Counted from the stretch's first letter, positions 16,561-25,952 are shown. The stretch is DNA of 64,000 nucleotides from Nocardia suismassiliense (GCF_900269665.1 NZ_LT985361.1:1891459-1955458); one strand, 5' to 3'. The notes: generated from the letters alone by a model not told the origin. A program made the numbers and translations.

Positions 16561-17922
16561 TCAGTACGCCTGCTTCGCCGCCACGACGCGCCCGGATTCG
16601 ATGGCGTTGCGCAACGCTCGGTGGTCGTGCCGGGTCTGGTCGGCATAAGCGACGGCGAAGTCGATCATGGCGCGGTCGAAGGTGTCGCTCGACCCGAGGT
16701 AGGCGGCGATGGCGACGCGGTCGCCGGAACGAGCGTGCGCGCGGGCGAGGGTGCGCCCGCACAGTGCCGCGTAGTCGCGCAGATAGGAGCGTGACATCTC
16801 CTCGATGTCGGCCGAACCCTTCATGTCGCGCAGTTGGCGCCAGTAGTAGTGCCGCCCGTCCGGGCCGGTCGCCCAGCCGAGAAAGATGTCGCTGGCGGCT
16901 TGGGTGAGCCGCTGCCCGTGCACCACCCGGTGGCCCTGATTGCGGAACCTGCTCGCCGCGGTGTGCGGCGCGAGAACCGACTGTTCGGCCTCCTTCACCT
17001 GCAGGAACAGCGGGCTCTTGGTCGTTCGCCCGGCCAGCAGGGCGACGAAGCAGCGGGTGCCGACACTGCCCACACCGACCACCTTGACCGCCAGGTCCAG
17101 CATCTCGTGCCGGTCGAGCAGCACCCGGCGCTCCTCGGCCACGCTGCGGCGGTAGTCGGCGAACACCCGCTGGATCATCTCGGCGTCGAACTGCCCGATC
17201 GGGATCAGCAGGGGCGGGCGGTGCCGGATGCGCGGGACCCCGTCGGCGTCCGGCTCGGTCAGCTTCGTCAGCGCCTGCAGATTGGTTCGCGTCCGCGCCT
17301 CGGCGAGCGCTTGCTCGACACCCTTGCGGCGCTTGGGTTTCCGAGCCAGCGCCGTCAATTGGTCGGCGTCGATCATTTCGTACCAGACGGCGAGTTCGCC
17401 GAGCTCGGCCAGCCGGATCATCGCCGCCCGATAGGCGCGGGCCGCGGCGCCGACCGCGGTTTCGGCGTCGGTATCGGCGAACCCGTTGGCCCGTGCGGCC
17501 ACCGCGACGCTGGCCGCCAGCCGTTTGACGTCCCATTCGAAGGGGCCGGGCAAGGTCTCGTCGAAGTCGTTGAGGTCGAAGACCAGCGCGCGTTCCGGTG
17601 AGGCGAACAGGCCGAAGTTGCACAGGTGCGCGTCACCGCACAATTGAACGGTCAGCCCAGTGTCGGTCGAGGCGGCCAGATCGGCGGCCATGATCGCGGG
17701 CGCGCCCCGCAGGAACGGGAACTGCCCGGCCGCCATCCTGGCGTATCGGATGGGTACCAGCTCGGGTACCCGGGTTTCGGCTTGGCGTTCGAGCACACTG
17801 ATCGGGTCCGCCCGATCGGCAGGCGGCTCCCACACCCCCAGCGCCCGCCGTCCGGCCCGCTTGCGCGCCCGCCGCCCCAGTTCGGCCGCGCCTGGTTCCA
17901 CCATCGCCAAGGTTTCCGCCAT
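16561..17922 (-). CDS. DUF2252 domain protein
   Basis: A 453-residue protein matching DUF2252 across its length: RYARMAAGQFPFLRGAPAIM, QLCGDAHLCNFGLF, FDLNDFDETLPGPFEWDVKR, GVGSVGTRCFVALL and QVKEAEQSVL. The GDAHxxNFG and DxNDFDE motifs resemble the catalytic and metal-binding loops of aminoglycoside-phosphotransferase-like kinases, so an ATP-dependent activity is plausible but not shown for the family. Monocistronic, 235 bp from the divergent amine oxidase gene. Confidence 0.9.
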   Translation of the reverse strand: MAETLAMVEPGAAELGRRARKRAGRRALGVWEPPADRADPISVLERQAETRVPELVPIRYARMAAGQFPFLRGAPAIMAADLAASTDTGLTVQLCGDAHLCNFGLFASPERALVFDLNDFDETLPGPFEWDVKRLAASVAVAARANGFADTDAETAVGAAARAYRAAMIRLAELGELAVWYEMIDADQLTALARKPKRRKGVEQALAEARTRTNLQALTKLTEPDADGVPRIRHRPPLLIPIGQFDAEMIQRVFADYRRSVAEERRVLLDRHEMLDLAVKVVGVGSVGTRCFVALLAGRTTKSPLFLQVKEAEQSVLAPHTAASRFRNQGHRVVHGQRLTQAASDIFLGWATGPDGRHYYWRQLRDMKGSADIEEMSRSYLRDYAALCGRTLARAHARSGDRVAIAAYLGSSDTFDRAMIDFAVAYADQTRHDHRALRNAIESGRVVAAKQAY

Positions 17923-18157
17923 CGTGCCAGTTTGTCACTCTATGGCAACCAACGAGCAAATACGACGCGGGTGTCCTGGCAAATCTGGAGCGAGTCGGAC
18001 AGCACGGCCGCAGTCCCGCGTGGTGTGTTCCGGGTGCTGTCCACTAGCGGATCTGCGGCGCGGCAAGCGGGTTCGATGATCGGCACCGAGCGGTTGCGCA
18101 TCGGCGGACGGTGATCAACAGTGGTGTGCAATGGCGGTGGAGCGACGGGAGGCCGGC

Positions 18158-19516
18158 ATGGACCACACGGACGTGGTTGTCGTCGGTGCCGGATATGCGG
18201 GATTGGCCGCGGCGCGGGCAGTACGGGCGGGTGGCCGCGCGGTGGTGGTGCTGGAGGCCGCCGGACGTGCCGGTGGCCGGGCATTGACCGACCGGATCGC
18301 GGACGAGTGGGCGGTGGACCTCGGCGCCCAATGGATCTCCGGTGCCCACACCAGGTTCGCCGCGCTGGCGCAGGAGTACGGCGCAGACACCTACCCGGCA
18401 CCGTGCGACGGCGCGAATCTGCTGGTCGAGGGCGCCGTCCGGCAACCCTTCCGCGGGGCCCGGCCGCCGCTGCCACCGCTCGTGCTGGTCGTGCTCGCGC
18501 AGGCCATGTGGCGGATCGAGCGGCTCGCGGCGCGCATCGACCTCGCCCGCCCGTGGACCACCCCCGGCGCCGACCGGCTCGACGCGATGACCGCGGCGAC
18601 CTGGTTGCGCCGCAACCTTCCCGAGCGCCGGGCCAGGCATATCGCCGAGGTGATGGTCGGCGAGGAACTGTGCGTCGATGTCGGCAGCGTCTCGATGCTC
18701 GCCCTGCTGACCACCATCCGCGCCGCGGGTGGCGTCGAGGCGGGCGTGACAGCCGAGACGGTCACCCGCTTGTTCGTCGACGGTGCCGACGGCCCGGCCC
18801 GCGCGATCGCCGCCGAGTTGGGCTCCGCGCTGCGGCTGAACGCCCCGGTCACCTCGATTCGGCAAGTGCCGGAGGGCCTTTCGGTGCGCGGCGAGTTCGG
18901 CGAGGTGCGGGCCGGGCAGGTGATCGTCGCGCTGCCGCCCGCGCTGGCCGGGCGGATCAGCTACGACCCGCCGCTGCCGGCCGCCCGCGACCACCTGACC
19001 CAGCGGATGCCGATGGGGTCGGTGCTGAAGGCGTTCGCCGTCTACGAGCGGCCGTTCTGGCGCGACGATCGACTCACCGGCCAGGCGTTGAATCTGCACG
19101 ACCCGGTCCCGATCACCTTCGACGCCACCCGCCCCGGCGGTCCCGGGGTGCTCGGCGCCTTGGTGCCGGGGCGCGCCGCGCACCGGCTGGCCGCGCTCTC
19201 TCCCGACGAACGCCGGACCATGATCGTCGGTTCGCTCGTTCGCGCTTTCGGTCGCGCGGCCCGCGATCCGATCGACTGGCGCGAGAAGGTCTGGGCCGAC
19301 GATCCTTATGCCCGGGGCGGGTACGGGGCGTTCTTCCCGCCCGGTGTGCTGACCAGTATCGGTTCGGCGCTGCGACAGCCGATCGGTGCAATTCATTGGG
19401 CGGGGAGCGAAACGGCGACGGAATGGGCGGGCTATATCGAGGGCGCCATCCGGTCCGGTGAAAGCGCGGCGGCCGAGGTGCTCGCGACCGAAGGTGTCGC
19501 CGCTGTGCGCGAATAG
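18158..19516 (+). CDS. Flavin monoamine oxidase family protein
   Basis: A 452-residue FAD amine oxidase. The N-terminal dinucleotide motif is VVVVGAGYAGLAAARAV, followed by VVVLEAAGRAGGRALTDRI, and the C-terminal FAD segment is IHWAGSETATEWAGYIEGAIRSG (read here in two parts: IHWAGSETA and EWAGYIEGA). These are the marks of monoamine/putrescine oxidases, which oxidise amines to aldehydes with O2. GGGAGG at 18147-18152 sets the start at ATG 18158 rather than the in-frame ATG at 18131. No aldehyde dehydrogenase is adjacent. Confidence 0.9.
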   Translation: MDHTDVVVVGAGYAGLAAARAVRAGGRAVVVLEAAGRAGGRALTDRIADEWAVDLGAQWISGAHTRFAALAQEYGADTYPAPCDGANLLVEGAVRQPFRGARPPLPPLVLVVLAQAMWRIERLAARIDLARPWTTPGADRLDAMTAATWLRRNLPERRARHIAEVMVGEELCVDVGSVSMLALLTTIRAAGGVEAGVTAETVTRLFVDGADGPARAIAAELGSALRLNAPVTSIRQVPEGLSVRGEFGEVRAGQVIVALPPALAGRISYDPPLPAARDHLTQRMPMGSVLKAFAVYERPFWRDDRLTGQALNLHDPVPITFDATRPGGPGVLGALVPGRAAHRLAALSPDERRTMIVGSLVRAFGRAARDPIDWREKVWADDPYARGGYGAFFPPGVLTSIGSALRQPIGAIHWAGSETATEWAGYIEGAIRSGESAAAEVLATEGVAAVRE

Positions 19517-19743
19517 CCGTATCAATTCCCATGTCAGCTCGCGGATTCCAGCCGTTCGCGGCGACTGGTCATCTGTCCAGTTCCGAGGGCGAATGGTAGA
19601 TCGATTAATAATGCCCGTACATATTCATTTACGTTTCTCTGACGCGTCCCGCGATACCTGAAGTCAAAAAGGCGGAGCCGACCCCGGGGAATGGCGAATT
19701 GTGATCTCCGTTATGTTGACTGAGATTCCGCCGTGCGCGAACC

Positions 19744-20088
19744 ATGGACCGCATGGCACATTCAGCAAACCTTCAGCAAAGGGTCGTGCGGCGCGGTCGC
19801 ATGCTCCCGGCCGCGGTGTTGGTGTTGTGCACAGTGCTGGTCGGCGGGTGGTTCGCCGGACCCGGCTCAGCCGCCGCGGATCCGGACCTGCCCGGTTGCA
19901 CCACGGACGTCTCGGTTCCCAATGAACTGACGGTGACCTGCGACCCCGGTTCCGGAGTCGGCGAGCACGCCTTCATCCGCTGTCGCGACCTGCTCGGCAT
20001 GCCGCACACCCATATCGGCGCCACCATCGGCGCGGATGGCGGCTGGTCCAGGGCCAATTGTGCCCTGGCCGAAACCGGTCCGGTCTGA
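19744..20088 (+). CDS. Small secreted protein upstream of the giant hydrophobic gene
   Basis: A 114-residue exported protein: Arg-rich N-terminus, hydrophobic core MLPAAVLVLCTVLVGGWFAG, cleavage near GSAAA-DPD (about residue 45). The mature 70 residues contain four cysteines (GCTTDV, VTCDPG, IRCRDL, ANCALA), probably two disulfides. The start could be 19744, 19753 or 19801; no good ribosome site discriminates. It lies 126 bp before the 1616-residue gene on the same strand and may belong to the same export-related locus. Confidence 0.6.
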   Translation: MDRMAHSANLQQRVVRRGRMLPAAVLVLCTVLVGGWFAGPGSAAADPDLPGCTTDVSVPNELTVTCDPGSGVGEHAFIRCRDLLGMPHTHIGATIGADGGWSRANCALAETGPV

Positions 20089-20178
20089 TCCGGGCGGGGC
20101 TTGTTTCCCCGATATCGCCTTCGCGCCGGAGCCCGCGAATCGCACTACGACAGGGCCATGGGCGCATCGTAACCAGCA

Positions 20179-20192
20179 CGTCCTTCGGGACG
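20179..20192 (+). promoter_or_regulatory. TTCG-tetraloop hairpin in the leader of the giant gene
   Basis: CGTCC-TTCG-GGACG, a five-pair stem closed by the very stable UUCG tetraloop, ends 22 bases before the ATG and just upstream of the GGAGAGG ribosome site (20200-20206). It could stabilise the 5' end of a long mRNA or tune initiation. Confidence 0.4.
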
Positions 20193-20214
20193 GGTTCACG
20201 GAGAGGCTCCAATA

Positions 20215-23200
20215 ATGCGCGTAGTCACCAAGGATCGCCAAAGAGAAACCAAAGCGTCGGCGCGGCACCGCAAGACGGTGCAGAAATCCCGGCGCGGTAT
20301 GTATGCGGCCGCGACTTTCGCCTCCATGGCGACCGCCATGATCGGCGCGGGCCACGCCTCGGCCGATATCGAGTTGCCCGCACCGCCCGCCGATCTGAAC
20401 GGCGTGATCTCCGGTGCCGGTGATGTCGCTGGGCAGATGCTCGACCCGGGCCAGCAGGAAGCGCTGAACAACGCACTCGGCGCCGCGAGCGCGGCAAGTG
20501 CGAACACTCCGTTCGGCGACCAGGTGAACTCGGCTATCGACACCTACCGGGGCGGTGGCGGACCGTCGCCCGAGCCGTCGTGGGGCGGTGGTCCAGGCGC
20601 GCCGAACGAACCCGGTGCGGTCGTCTCCGAAGTGGCGGGCCGCGTCCCCGCACCGGTGGCCGACCTCGCCGCTACCGTCGCGCAAATCGCCGGATCGGGC
20701 ATGCAGCTCGATCAGCTGGCCACCTGGGCGGACAAGACCTTCCCCGACGGCCCGATGCGCGGACCGGTCAACGACCTGCTGGCCTTCGTGCAGCAGGCCA
20801 CCGAAATGGCCGGCACCCGGCGCAGCAGCGCGACCCCGGCCATCGATGATTTGATCGACCAGGCGCGCACCCTCTTCGGCTTCCCCAAGGACGGGCCGGA
20901 CCCGGTCAAGGGTCTGCGGGATCTGCTCACTCCGACTGTGGGACAACAGAATCCGGCCGCGCAGCAACTGCCGCCCGGTCTGCTCGCGATCGCGGCGCCG
21001 GTCATCGGCCTGTTCGCGCCGCAGTTGGCGGGTCTCGCGCCGGTGCTCGCATTCCTCGCACCGTTGCTCGCCTTGGCCTCGAACCCGGCCGCCGCGATCG
21101 GCGCGGTGTTCACCCAGATCCGCGATGCCGTGCGCGGGCTGGTGTCCGATGCCAGGCAGCCCGCGGCGCTGCCGTTGCTCGCGTTGCCGGTGATCGCGCT
21201 GTTCGCGGTGGTGCCGCTGCTGTTCGCGGGCGGTATCGGGGTCGCCGCCGTACTCACCCTCGGTGCGGTGGTGCTCGGCGCGATCCTGTTGGCCCCGTTG
21301 GCGATCGGTGCGCTGGTCATCGGCGGGCTCGTGCTCGCGGTACTGGCGATCCCGGTGCTGATCGTGCTCGCGGTGATCGCGATTCCGGTGCTGCTCATCG
21401 CGATTCCGGTCGCCCTCGTCGCGTTCGCGGTGCTGGCGCCGGTCATTCTGGTGGGTGGTATCGCCGCGATCGCGGTGGCCATTGTCGGCGGAATCGCCCT
21501 TGCCGTAGTCGCTTTGGCCGCCGGGCTGGCGCTGAGTGTCGTCGGGTTCGTGGTGCTGACCGCGGCCGCGCTGCTGGCCACCGTCTTCGTGCCGATCCTC
21601 GGACTGGTGGTGGCGCCGCTCTTGTTCACCGGTGCGCTCGCCTTCCTTGTCGTCAGCCTGATCGCTACCGCGGTCGCGTTCTTCGGTGTGCTCGGCGTCG
21701 CCGGACTCGCTACCGCCGCACTGTTTGTCGGCGTCGGGCTGCTTTCGCTGCTCACCCCGTTCGGGCTCATCGCCGTGCCGATTCTGATCGCACTCGCGGC
21801 GGTCGCGCTGGTGGCGTTCGGCGCGGTCGGTCTCGCGGGCGGCGTGATCCTGGCCGTGGTGGCGCTCGCCGGCTTGCTGATTCTTTCGGTGGCCGGCGGT
21901 GCCGCGGTGACCGTGCTGCTCGCGCTTGCGGTGGTGGCGACCGCGATTCAGCTCGTTGCCGCGGCGGTGTTCTGGGCGGGGCTGTCCGCGGCGGGCATAC
22001 TGTTCGCCGCGCTCGGTGCGGCGGGTGTCGCGCTCGCGGTGGTCGGCGGGTTGATCGCCACGCTCGCGCTGGTCTTCGCCGTCCCGGTGCTCGGGCCGCT
22101 GCTGGCTCCGCTGCTGTTCATCGGCCTGGTCGCCATTCCGGCGGCGCTGGGACTCGCGGTGCTGTTCGGCGGGTTCGGGTTGATCGCGTTCTCGGTATTC
22201 GCGTTGACCGGGACGGTCCTGTTGGCGATCACCGGGCTGGCCGCGGCGACCCTCGCCGCGACGCTCGCGTTCATGGTGACCATGCCGTATGCGATCCCAC
22301 TGATTCTGGTTGCCGCACTGGCTTTCTCGATCATCACGGGCGCGGGTATCGGCGTGGTTGCCGCGGCGTTCACCGTGGTGACCTGGCTGGGTGGTGGCGC
22401 CATTGTGCTCGGTCTGCTTGCGTTCGCCCTCGCCGCGGTCGCCACGGTGTTCGCCGGTGGGCTGGTGGTCTCGGTGCTGTCGTTCGTGATGCTCAGCCTC
22501 GCGGCGCTGGCGCTGATCGTGATCAACCCGCCGCTCGCGCTGATCGCGCTGCCGCTGCTGTTCGGCGGGGTGCTGCTCGGCACGCTGGCGACCATCGGCA
22601 CGGTGGCCGTCGTCAGCACGCTGCTCGGCGGATTCGTCGCGGCGCTCGGGCTCGGACTGGTGGGCGCGTGGATGTTCTTCGGCGTGCTGGCGCTCGGCGT
22701 GTTCTTGGCGGCGTCGGCGCTGTTCCCGCCGCTGCTGTTGGTCACCGTTCCGCTGGCGGCCGCGGCCTTCGCGGTCATGGCGGTGCTGGCGATCGCGACC
22801 CTTGCGGTCGGCGGGGCCGGTCTCGGCGCGATCCTGTTGGCGGGCGGGCTGATTTCGGCGGTGCTCGCGGTGGCGGCGGTGCTTGCTACCGCAGCGGTCG
22901 CGGTGGTCGGGTTCGCGCTCGCCGCGGTGCTGACGCTGCCCTTCCTGATCTTCGGGCCGTTCGCGGTGGTGGTGTCGACGGCGCTGTCGCCGATCATCGC
23001 GCTCGCCTTGCTCGCGGTGTGGTCGCCGGTGCTCGTTGCCGGGTTGGTGGTCGCGGCGCTCGCGGTCGGCATCGGTTTGTTCGGCCTGGTCGGGTTGCCC
23101 GTGCTGGCGGCGCTGATCGGGATCTCGGTTGTTGCCGTCACGACGGCGCTGGCGGTCACGCTGTTCGTCGGTAGCCTGCTGCTCGACTTCGCCACGCTCG

Positions 23201-25065
23201 GCGTCGTCGCGGCTGTGCTCGCGCCGCTGGTCGCCTTGGCCGGACTCGGTGCACTGGCGTTGCTCGCGCTTCCGGTGCTTGCCCTGCTCGCTGTTCCGGT
23301 GCTGGGCTTGGCCGCGCTGGGTGCGCTGGGTGCGCTGGCTGTGGTCGCGCTGCCGGTGCTGGCCGTGGTCGCGCTGCCGGTACTCGGGCTCGCCGCGCTC
23401 GGTGCGCTTGCCGCCGTGGCCATTCCGGTGATCGTGGTGCTCGTGCTGCCGGTGCTGGCATTGCTCGCCCTGGTGGCGGTGCCGCTGCTCGCCTTGGCCG
23501 GACTGGCCGCGCTGGCGGCGACCTTCGTCGCAGGCACGGTCGCCGGGGCAACGGCCCTCGCGGTCGCGGTGCTCGGCGCCCTCGCCATCGGCGCCCCACT
23601 GGCCTTGCTGCTGATCGTTCCGCTGCTGGCCTTGGCCGCCGCCGGCGCCCTCGCCCTGCTGGCGCTGCCGGTGCTGTTGATCGGCGGGGCCTTGGTCGCG
23701 GCAATCGGCGTGCCCCTCGCCGCACTCGGTGCGCTGGCCTTGCTCGCGCTGCCGGTCGTACTGATCGGTGGTGCGCTGATCGGCTTGGCCGCCCTGGTCG
23801 GCGTCCCGCTCGCCGCGGTGGGAGCCGTTGCACTGCTGGCACTTCCGGTACTCCTGATCGGTGGCGCACTGGTGGCAGCCGTTGGCGTCCCGCTCGCCGC
23901 AATCGGCACCCCGGTCCTGCTCGCCGGAGCCGCACTGGCCGCTCTGGTCGGCATCCCGGTACTGGTGATCGGCGGTGGCTTGGCTGCCCTCGCCGCCGCC
24001 TTCATCGCGGTGAAACTACTGATCTGCCTGCCCCTCACCCTCGGTGCCCTTGCGCTGCTTGCGCTTCCGGTCCTGCTGGTGGGCGGTGCGTTGGCCGGGT
24101 TGGTCGCACTGATCGGTGTTCCGCTCGCCGCAGTGGGCGCGCTTGCGCTGCTTGCGCTTCCGGTCCTGCTGGCCGGTGGCGTGTTGGCTGCGCTGGTCGG
24201 TGTGCCGCTGGCAGCGGTGGGCGCGCTTGCGCTGCTCGCGCTCCCGGTTCTGCTGCTCGGCGGTGGGTTGGCAGCGATCGTCGGTGTCCCGCTCGCGGCG
24301 GTCGGTGCGCTTGCGTTGCTTGCGCTCCCGGTGCTGTTGATTGGTGGTGCGTTGGCTGCGCTGATCGGCGTTCCGCTCGCGGCCGCGGGTGCGCTTGCGT
24401 TGCTTGCCCTTCCGGTCTTGTTGATCGGCGGCGGACTTGCTGCGTTGATCGGTGTCCCGCTCGCAGTGGTCGGTGCGCTTGCGTTGCTTGCGCTTCCGGT
24501 ATTGCTGGCCGGTGGTGCATTGGCCGCGGTGGTTGGACTGCCGTTGGCGGCGCTCGGGCTGTTCGCGCTGATCGAGATCCCGAAACTGCTGCTCGGTGGT
24601 GCCTTGGCTGCGGCGGTTGCTGCCGCGCTGGCACCCCTTGCCGCACTGGGCGTGGCGGCGCTGATCGCCGCTCCGCTGGTCGGGCTCGCGGCGTTGATCG
24701 GTGCGCCGCTGGCCGCGCTCGGGGCTGCGGCGGCGGTGGCGCTTGCCGTCGCGATTGCCGTGCTGCTCACGCCGGGGGCGCGGGTCGGCATCATCTCCGC
24801 CATTCGGGCCGCGCTGGATCGCAATGGGCCCCTTGGTGCTTGGGGTGGTGGCACGGCGGCGACCGGAACGCAGTTCCTCGACGACATTCCCGACGACCCG
24901 AGCTTGGAGCAACTGGCGGCTTCGTTGCAGCAGCTGCTCGCTCCACTGCCGAGCGAACCCGCGCCCGCGCCGGTCGCGTTCGCCGACCTACCCTACTCCG
25001 GAAAGGGGGCTGCCGAAGCGGTGGCGCACGATCGCGCCTCGCGGCTCGTCAGCGTTTCGCTGTGA
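20215..25065 (+). CDS. Giant exported hydrophobic repeat protein, 1616 residues, function unknown
   Basis: Residues 1-50 form a long basic signal peptide with a twin-arginine-like KSRRGMY and cleavage after GHASA. Residues 51-250 are polar (Ala/Pro/Gly-rich, a GGGG linker near 113-116). From about 317 to 1521 the protein is almost entirely A, V, L, G, I, F and P: I find only four charged residues there (Asp991, Lys1267, Glu1454, Lys1457). Residues about 1143-1442 are repeats of the type GALALLALPVLLIGGALAAL plus IGVPLAA. A polar 95-residue tail (1522-1616) follows. GGAGAGG eight bases upstream supports the ATG. It resembles no family I know; candidate roles are an envelope-spanning membrane scaffold or lipid-phase structural protein. 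Three small genes follow closely. Confidence 0.75.
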   Translation: MRVVTKDRQRETKASARHRKTVQKSRRGMYAAATFASMATAMIGAGHASADIELPAPPADLNGVISGAGDVAGQMLDPGQQEALNNALGAASAASANTPFGDQVNSAIDTYRGGGGPSPEPSWGGGPGAPNEPGAVVSEVAGRVPAPVADLAATVAQIAGSGMQLDQLATWADKTFPDGPMRGPVNDLLAFVQQATEMAGTRRSSATPAIDDLIDQARTLFGFPKDGPDPVKGLRDLLTPTVGQQNPAAQQLPPGLLAIAAPVIGLFAPQLAGLAPVLAFLAPLLALASNPAAAIGAVFTQIRDAVRGLVSDARQPAALPLLALPVIALFAVVPLLFAGGIGVAAVLTLGAVVLGAILLAPLAIGALVIGGLVLAVLAIPVLIVLAVIAIPVLLIAIPVALVAFAVLAPVILVGGIAAIAVAIVGGIALAVVALAAGLALSVVGFVVLTAAALLATVFVPILGLVVAPLLFTGALAFLVVSLIATAVAFFGVLGVAGLATAALFVGVGLLSLLTPFGLIAVPILIALAAVALVAFGAVGLAGGVILAVVALAGLLILSVAGGAAVTVLLALAVVATAIQLVAAAVFWAGLSAAGILFAALGAAGVALAVVGGLIATLALVFAVPVLGPLLAPLLFIGLVAIPAALGLAVLFGGFGLIAFSVFALTGTVLLAITGLAAATLAATLAFMVTMPYAIPLILVAALAFSIITGAGIGVVAAAFTVVTWLGGGAIVLGLLAFALAAVATVFAGGLVVSVLSFVMLSLAALALIVINPPLALIALPLLFGGVLLGTLATIGTVAVVSTLLGGFVAALGLGLVGAWMFFGVLALGVFLAASALFPPLLLVTVPLAAAAFAVMAVLAIATLAVGGAGLGAILLAGGLISAVLAVAAVLATAAVAVVGFALAAVLTLPFLIFGPFAVVVSTALSPIIALALLAVWSPVLVAGLVVAALAVGIGLFGLVGLPVLAALIGISVVAVTTALAVTLFVGSLLLDFATLGVVAAVLAPLVALAGLGALALLALPVLALLAVPVLGLAALGALGALAVVALPVLAVVALPVLGLAALGALAAVAIPVIVVLVLPVLALLALVAVPLLALAGLAALAATFVAGTVAGATALAVAVLGALAIGAPLALLLIVPLLALAAAGALALLALPVLLIGGALVAAIGVPLAALGALALLALPVVLIGGALIGLAALVGVPLAAVGAVALLALPVLLIGGALVAAVGVPLAAIGTPVLLAGAALAALVGIPVLVIGGGLAALAAAFIAVKLLICLPLTLGALALLALPVLLVGGALAGLVALIGVPLAAVGALALLALPVLLAGGVLAALVGVPLAAVGALALLALPVLLLGGGLAAIVGVPLAAVGALALLALPVLLIGGALAALIGVPLAAAGALALLALPVLLIGGGLAALIGVPLAVVGALALLALPVLLAGGALAAVVGLPLAALGLFALIEIPKLLLGGALAAAVAAALAPLAALGVAALIAAPLVGLAALIGAPLAALGAAAAVALAVAIAVLLTPGARVGIISAIRAALDRNGPLGAWGGGTAATGTQFLDDIPDDPSLEQLAASLQQLLAPLPSEPAPAPVAFADLPYSGKGAAEAVAHDRASRLVSVSL
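24133..24552 (+). repeat. Five tandem 84-bp (28-codon) units
   Basis: In-frame repeat starts fall at 24133, 24217, 24301, 24385 and 24469, exactly 84 bp apart, encoding VGALALLALPVLLAGG followed by VLAALVGVPLAA with few changes (residues 1307-1446). A degenerate sixth unit starts at 24553. More diverged copies, some lengthened by three residues, extend upstream to about 23640. Such blocks can expand or contract by recombination. Confidence 0.9.
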
Positions 25066-25109
25066 CGAAACATGCACAGTGCCAAGCCATCCGACGAAGG
25101 AGAACAGAC

Positions 25110-25637
25110 ATGACGCACACATCGGAAACCCTGCACCTGGAGTACCTCTACGGCCCGCAGTGGCAGCAGGCCGTCCGCATCATCGAACGCTCCGGCCAGC
25201 TGACCGCCGAGGAACGGGAGAAGCTGAACGCCGCCTCGAAAAAGCTGATCCAGGACAAGGTTTCGGCCCTGTCCAACGGCTCCGGCCTCGAAGGCGGGCT
25301 CAGCGGACTGCTGGCCGGCCTCGGCATGGGCGCGAATGCCCAGTCGGTGGCGGCACATCCGCTGAATATCGCGACCGCGACCGCCAAGGCGTTCGGGCGA
25401 TCCCGCAACGTGCAGCTCGCGGGGATGATCGCCGGTCAGGCCGTCTCGCCGACCTCGGCGGGCACCACCGGTGACCTCAGCGGCCTGCTGGAGTCGTTCG
25501 GCTCGATCGGCGCGGTGGCCGTGGTCGGACAGGCCGTCACCGCGACGGTGCTGAGCGACCTGATCGGCCAGGGCGAATTCACCCAGGCCGTCTATGACGA
25601 GCTGATGGAGCCGTGGAGCAGCACCATCGACGCGTAA
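25110..25637 (+). CDS. Hypothetical protein, giant-protein locus
   Basis: A 175-residue protein without a signal peptide. Residues 1-60 are polar and helical (LEYLYGPQWQQAVRIIERSG, then EEREKLNAASKKLIQDK); residues 65-150 are Gly/Ala/Ser-rich and mildly hydrophobic (GLEGGLSGLLAGLGMGANAQ; SIGAVAVVGQAVTATVL); the end is acidic. GAAGGAGAAC fixes the ATG at 25110, 44 bp after the giant gene, in the same direction. Family not recognised. It may be a cytosolic or membrane-peripheral partner of the hydrophobic protein. Confidence 0.65.
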   Translation: MTHTSETLHLEYLYGPQWQQAVRIIERSGQLTAEEREKLNAASKKLIQDKVSALSNGSGLEGGLSGLLAGLGMGANAQSVAAHPLNIATATAKAFGRSRNVQLAGMIAGQAVSPTSAGTTGDLSGLLESFGSIGAVAVVGQAVTATVLSDLIGQGEFTQAVYDELMEPWSSTIDA

Positions 25638-25667
25638 CCGGCGACGAATACGAAAGGGGTTGGCACC

Positions 25668-25952
25668 ATGTTCGATTCGCGAAACATCGGTTCCGGTGGG
25701 CTCAGTACCGATGCGCTCGGTGGTCTGCTCGACGTCGGATCGGCCCCCATCGCGTTCGGCTACTACGAACGTGACGAGGTCGCCGTCGCCACCGGCGTCG
25801 AGTGGAACACCCGGTCCCGCACCGCCCCGATCGGGTGGTGGAATCGGCACCGGCAGGTACAGGCCGGGTTCGGCATGGCATTGGTCATGACCCTCGCCTT
25901 CGTGCCTGCCGTGCAGAACGCGATCCTCACGGTGCTGACCCATGCCGCATAA
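25668..25952 (+). CDS. Small membrane protein, giant-protein locus
   Basis: A 94-residue protein with a polar N-terminal part (VGSAPIAFGYYERDEVAVAT; WWNRHRQ) and one C-terminal transmembrane segment (about residues 68-92, GFGMALVMTLAFVPAVQNAI). GAAAGGGG eight bases upstream supports the ATG at 25668. It overlaps the next gene by 11 bp and lies 30 bp after the previous one, so the three are one operon. Topology suggests tail anchoring with the N-terminus in the cytosol. Family unknown. Confidence 0.65.
   Translation: MFDSRNIGSGGLSTDALGGLLDVGSAPIAFGYYERDEVAVATGVEWNTRSRTAPIGWWNRHRQVQAGFGMALVMTLAFVPAVQNAILTVLTHAA

Noticed and set aside
23640-24640. CRISPR-like interpretation of the repeats
   Set aside because: Units are directly adjacent with no unique spacers, are in frame with a long gene and vary mostly at silent or conservative positions.
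21948-24887. A 979-codon minus-strand frame opposite the giant protein
   Set aside because: Its Ser/Ala/Thr-rich translation is the expected mirror of an A/V/L/G-rich high-GC gene. It has no ribosome site, while the plus strand has signal peptide, ribosome site and operon context.
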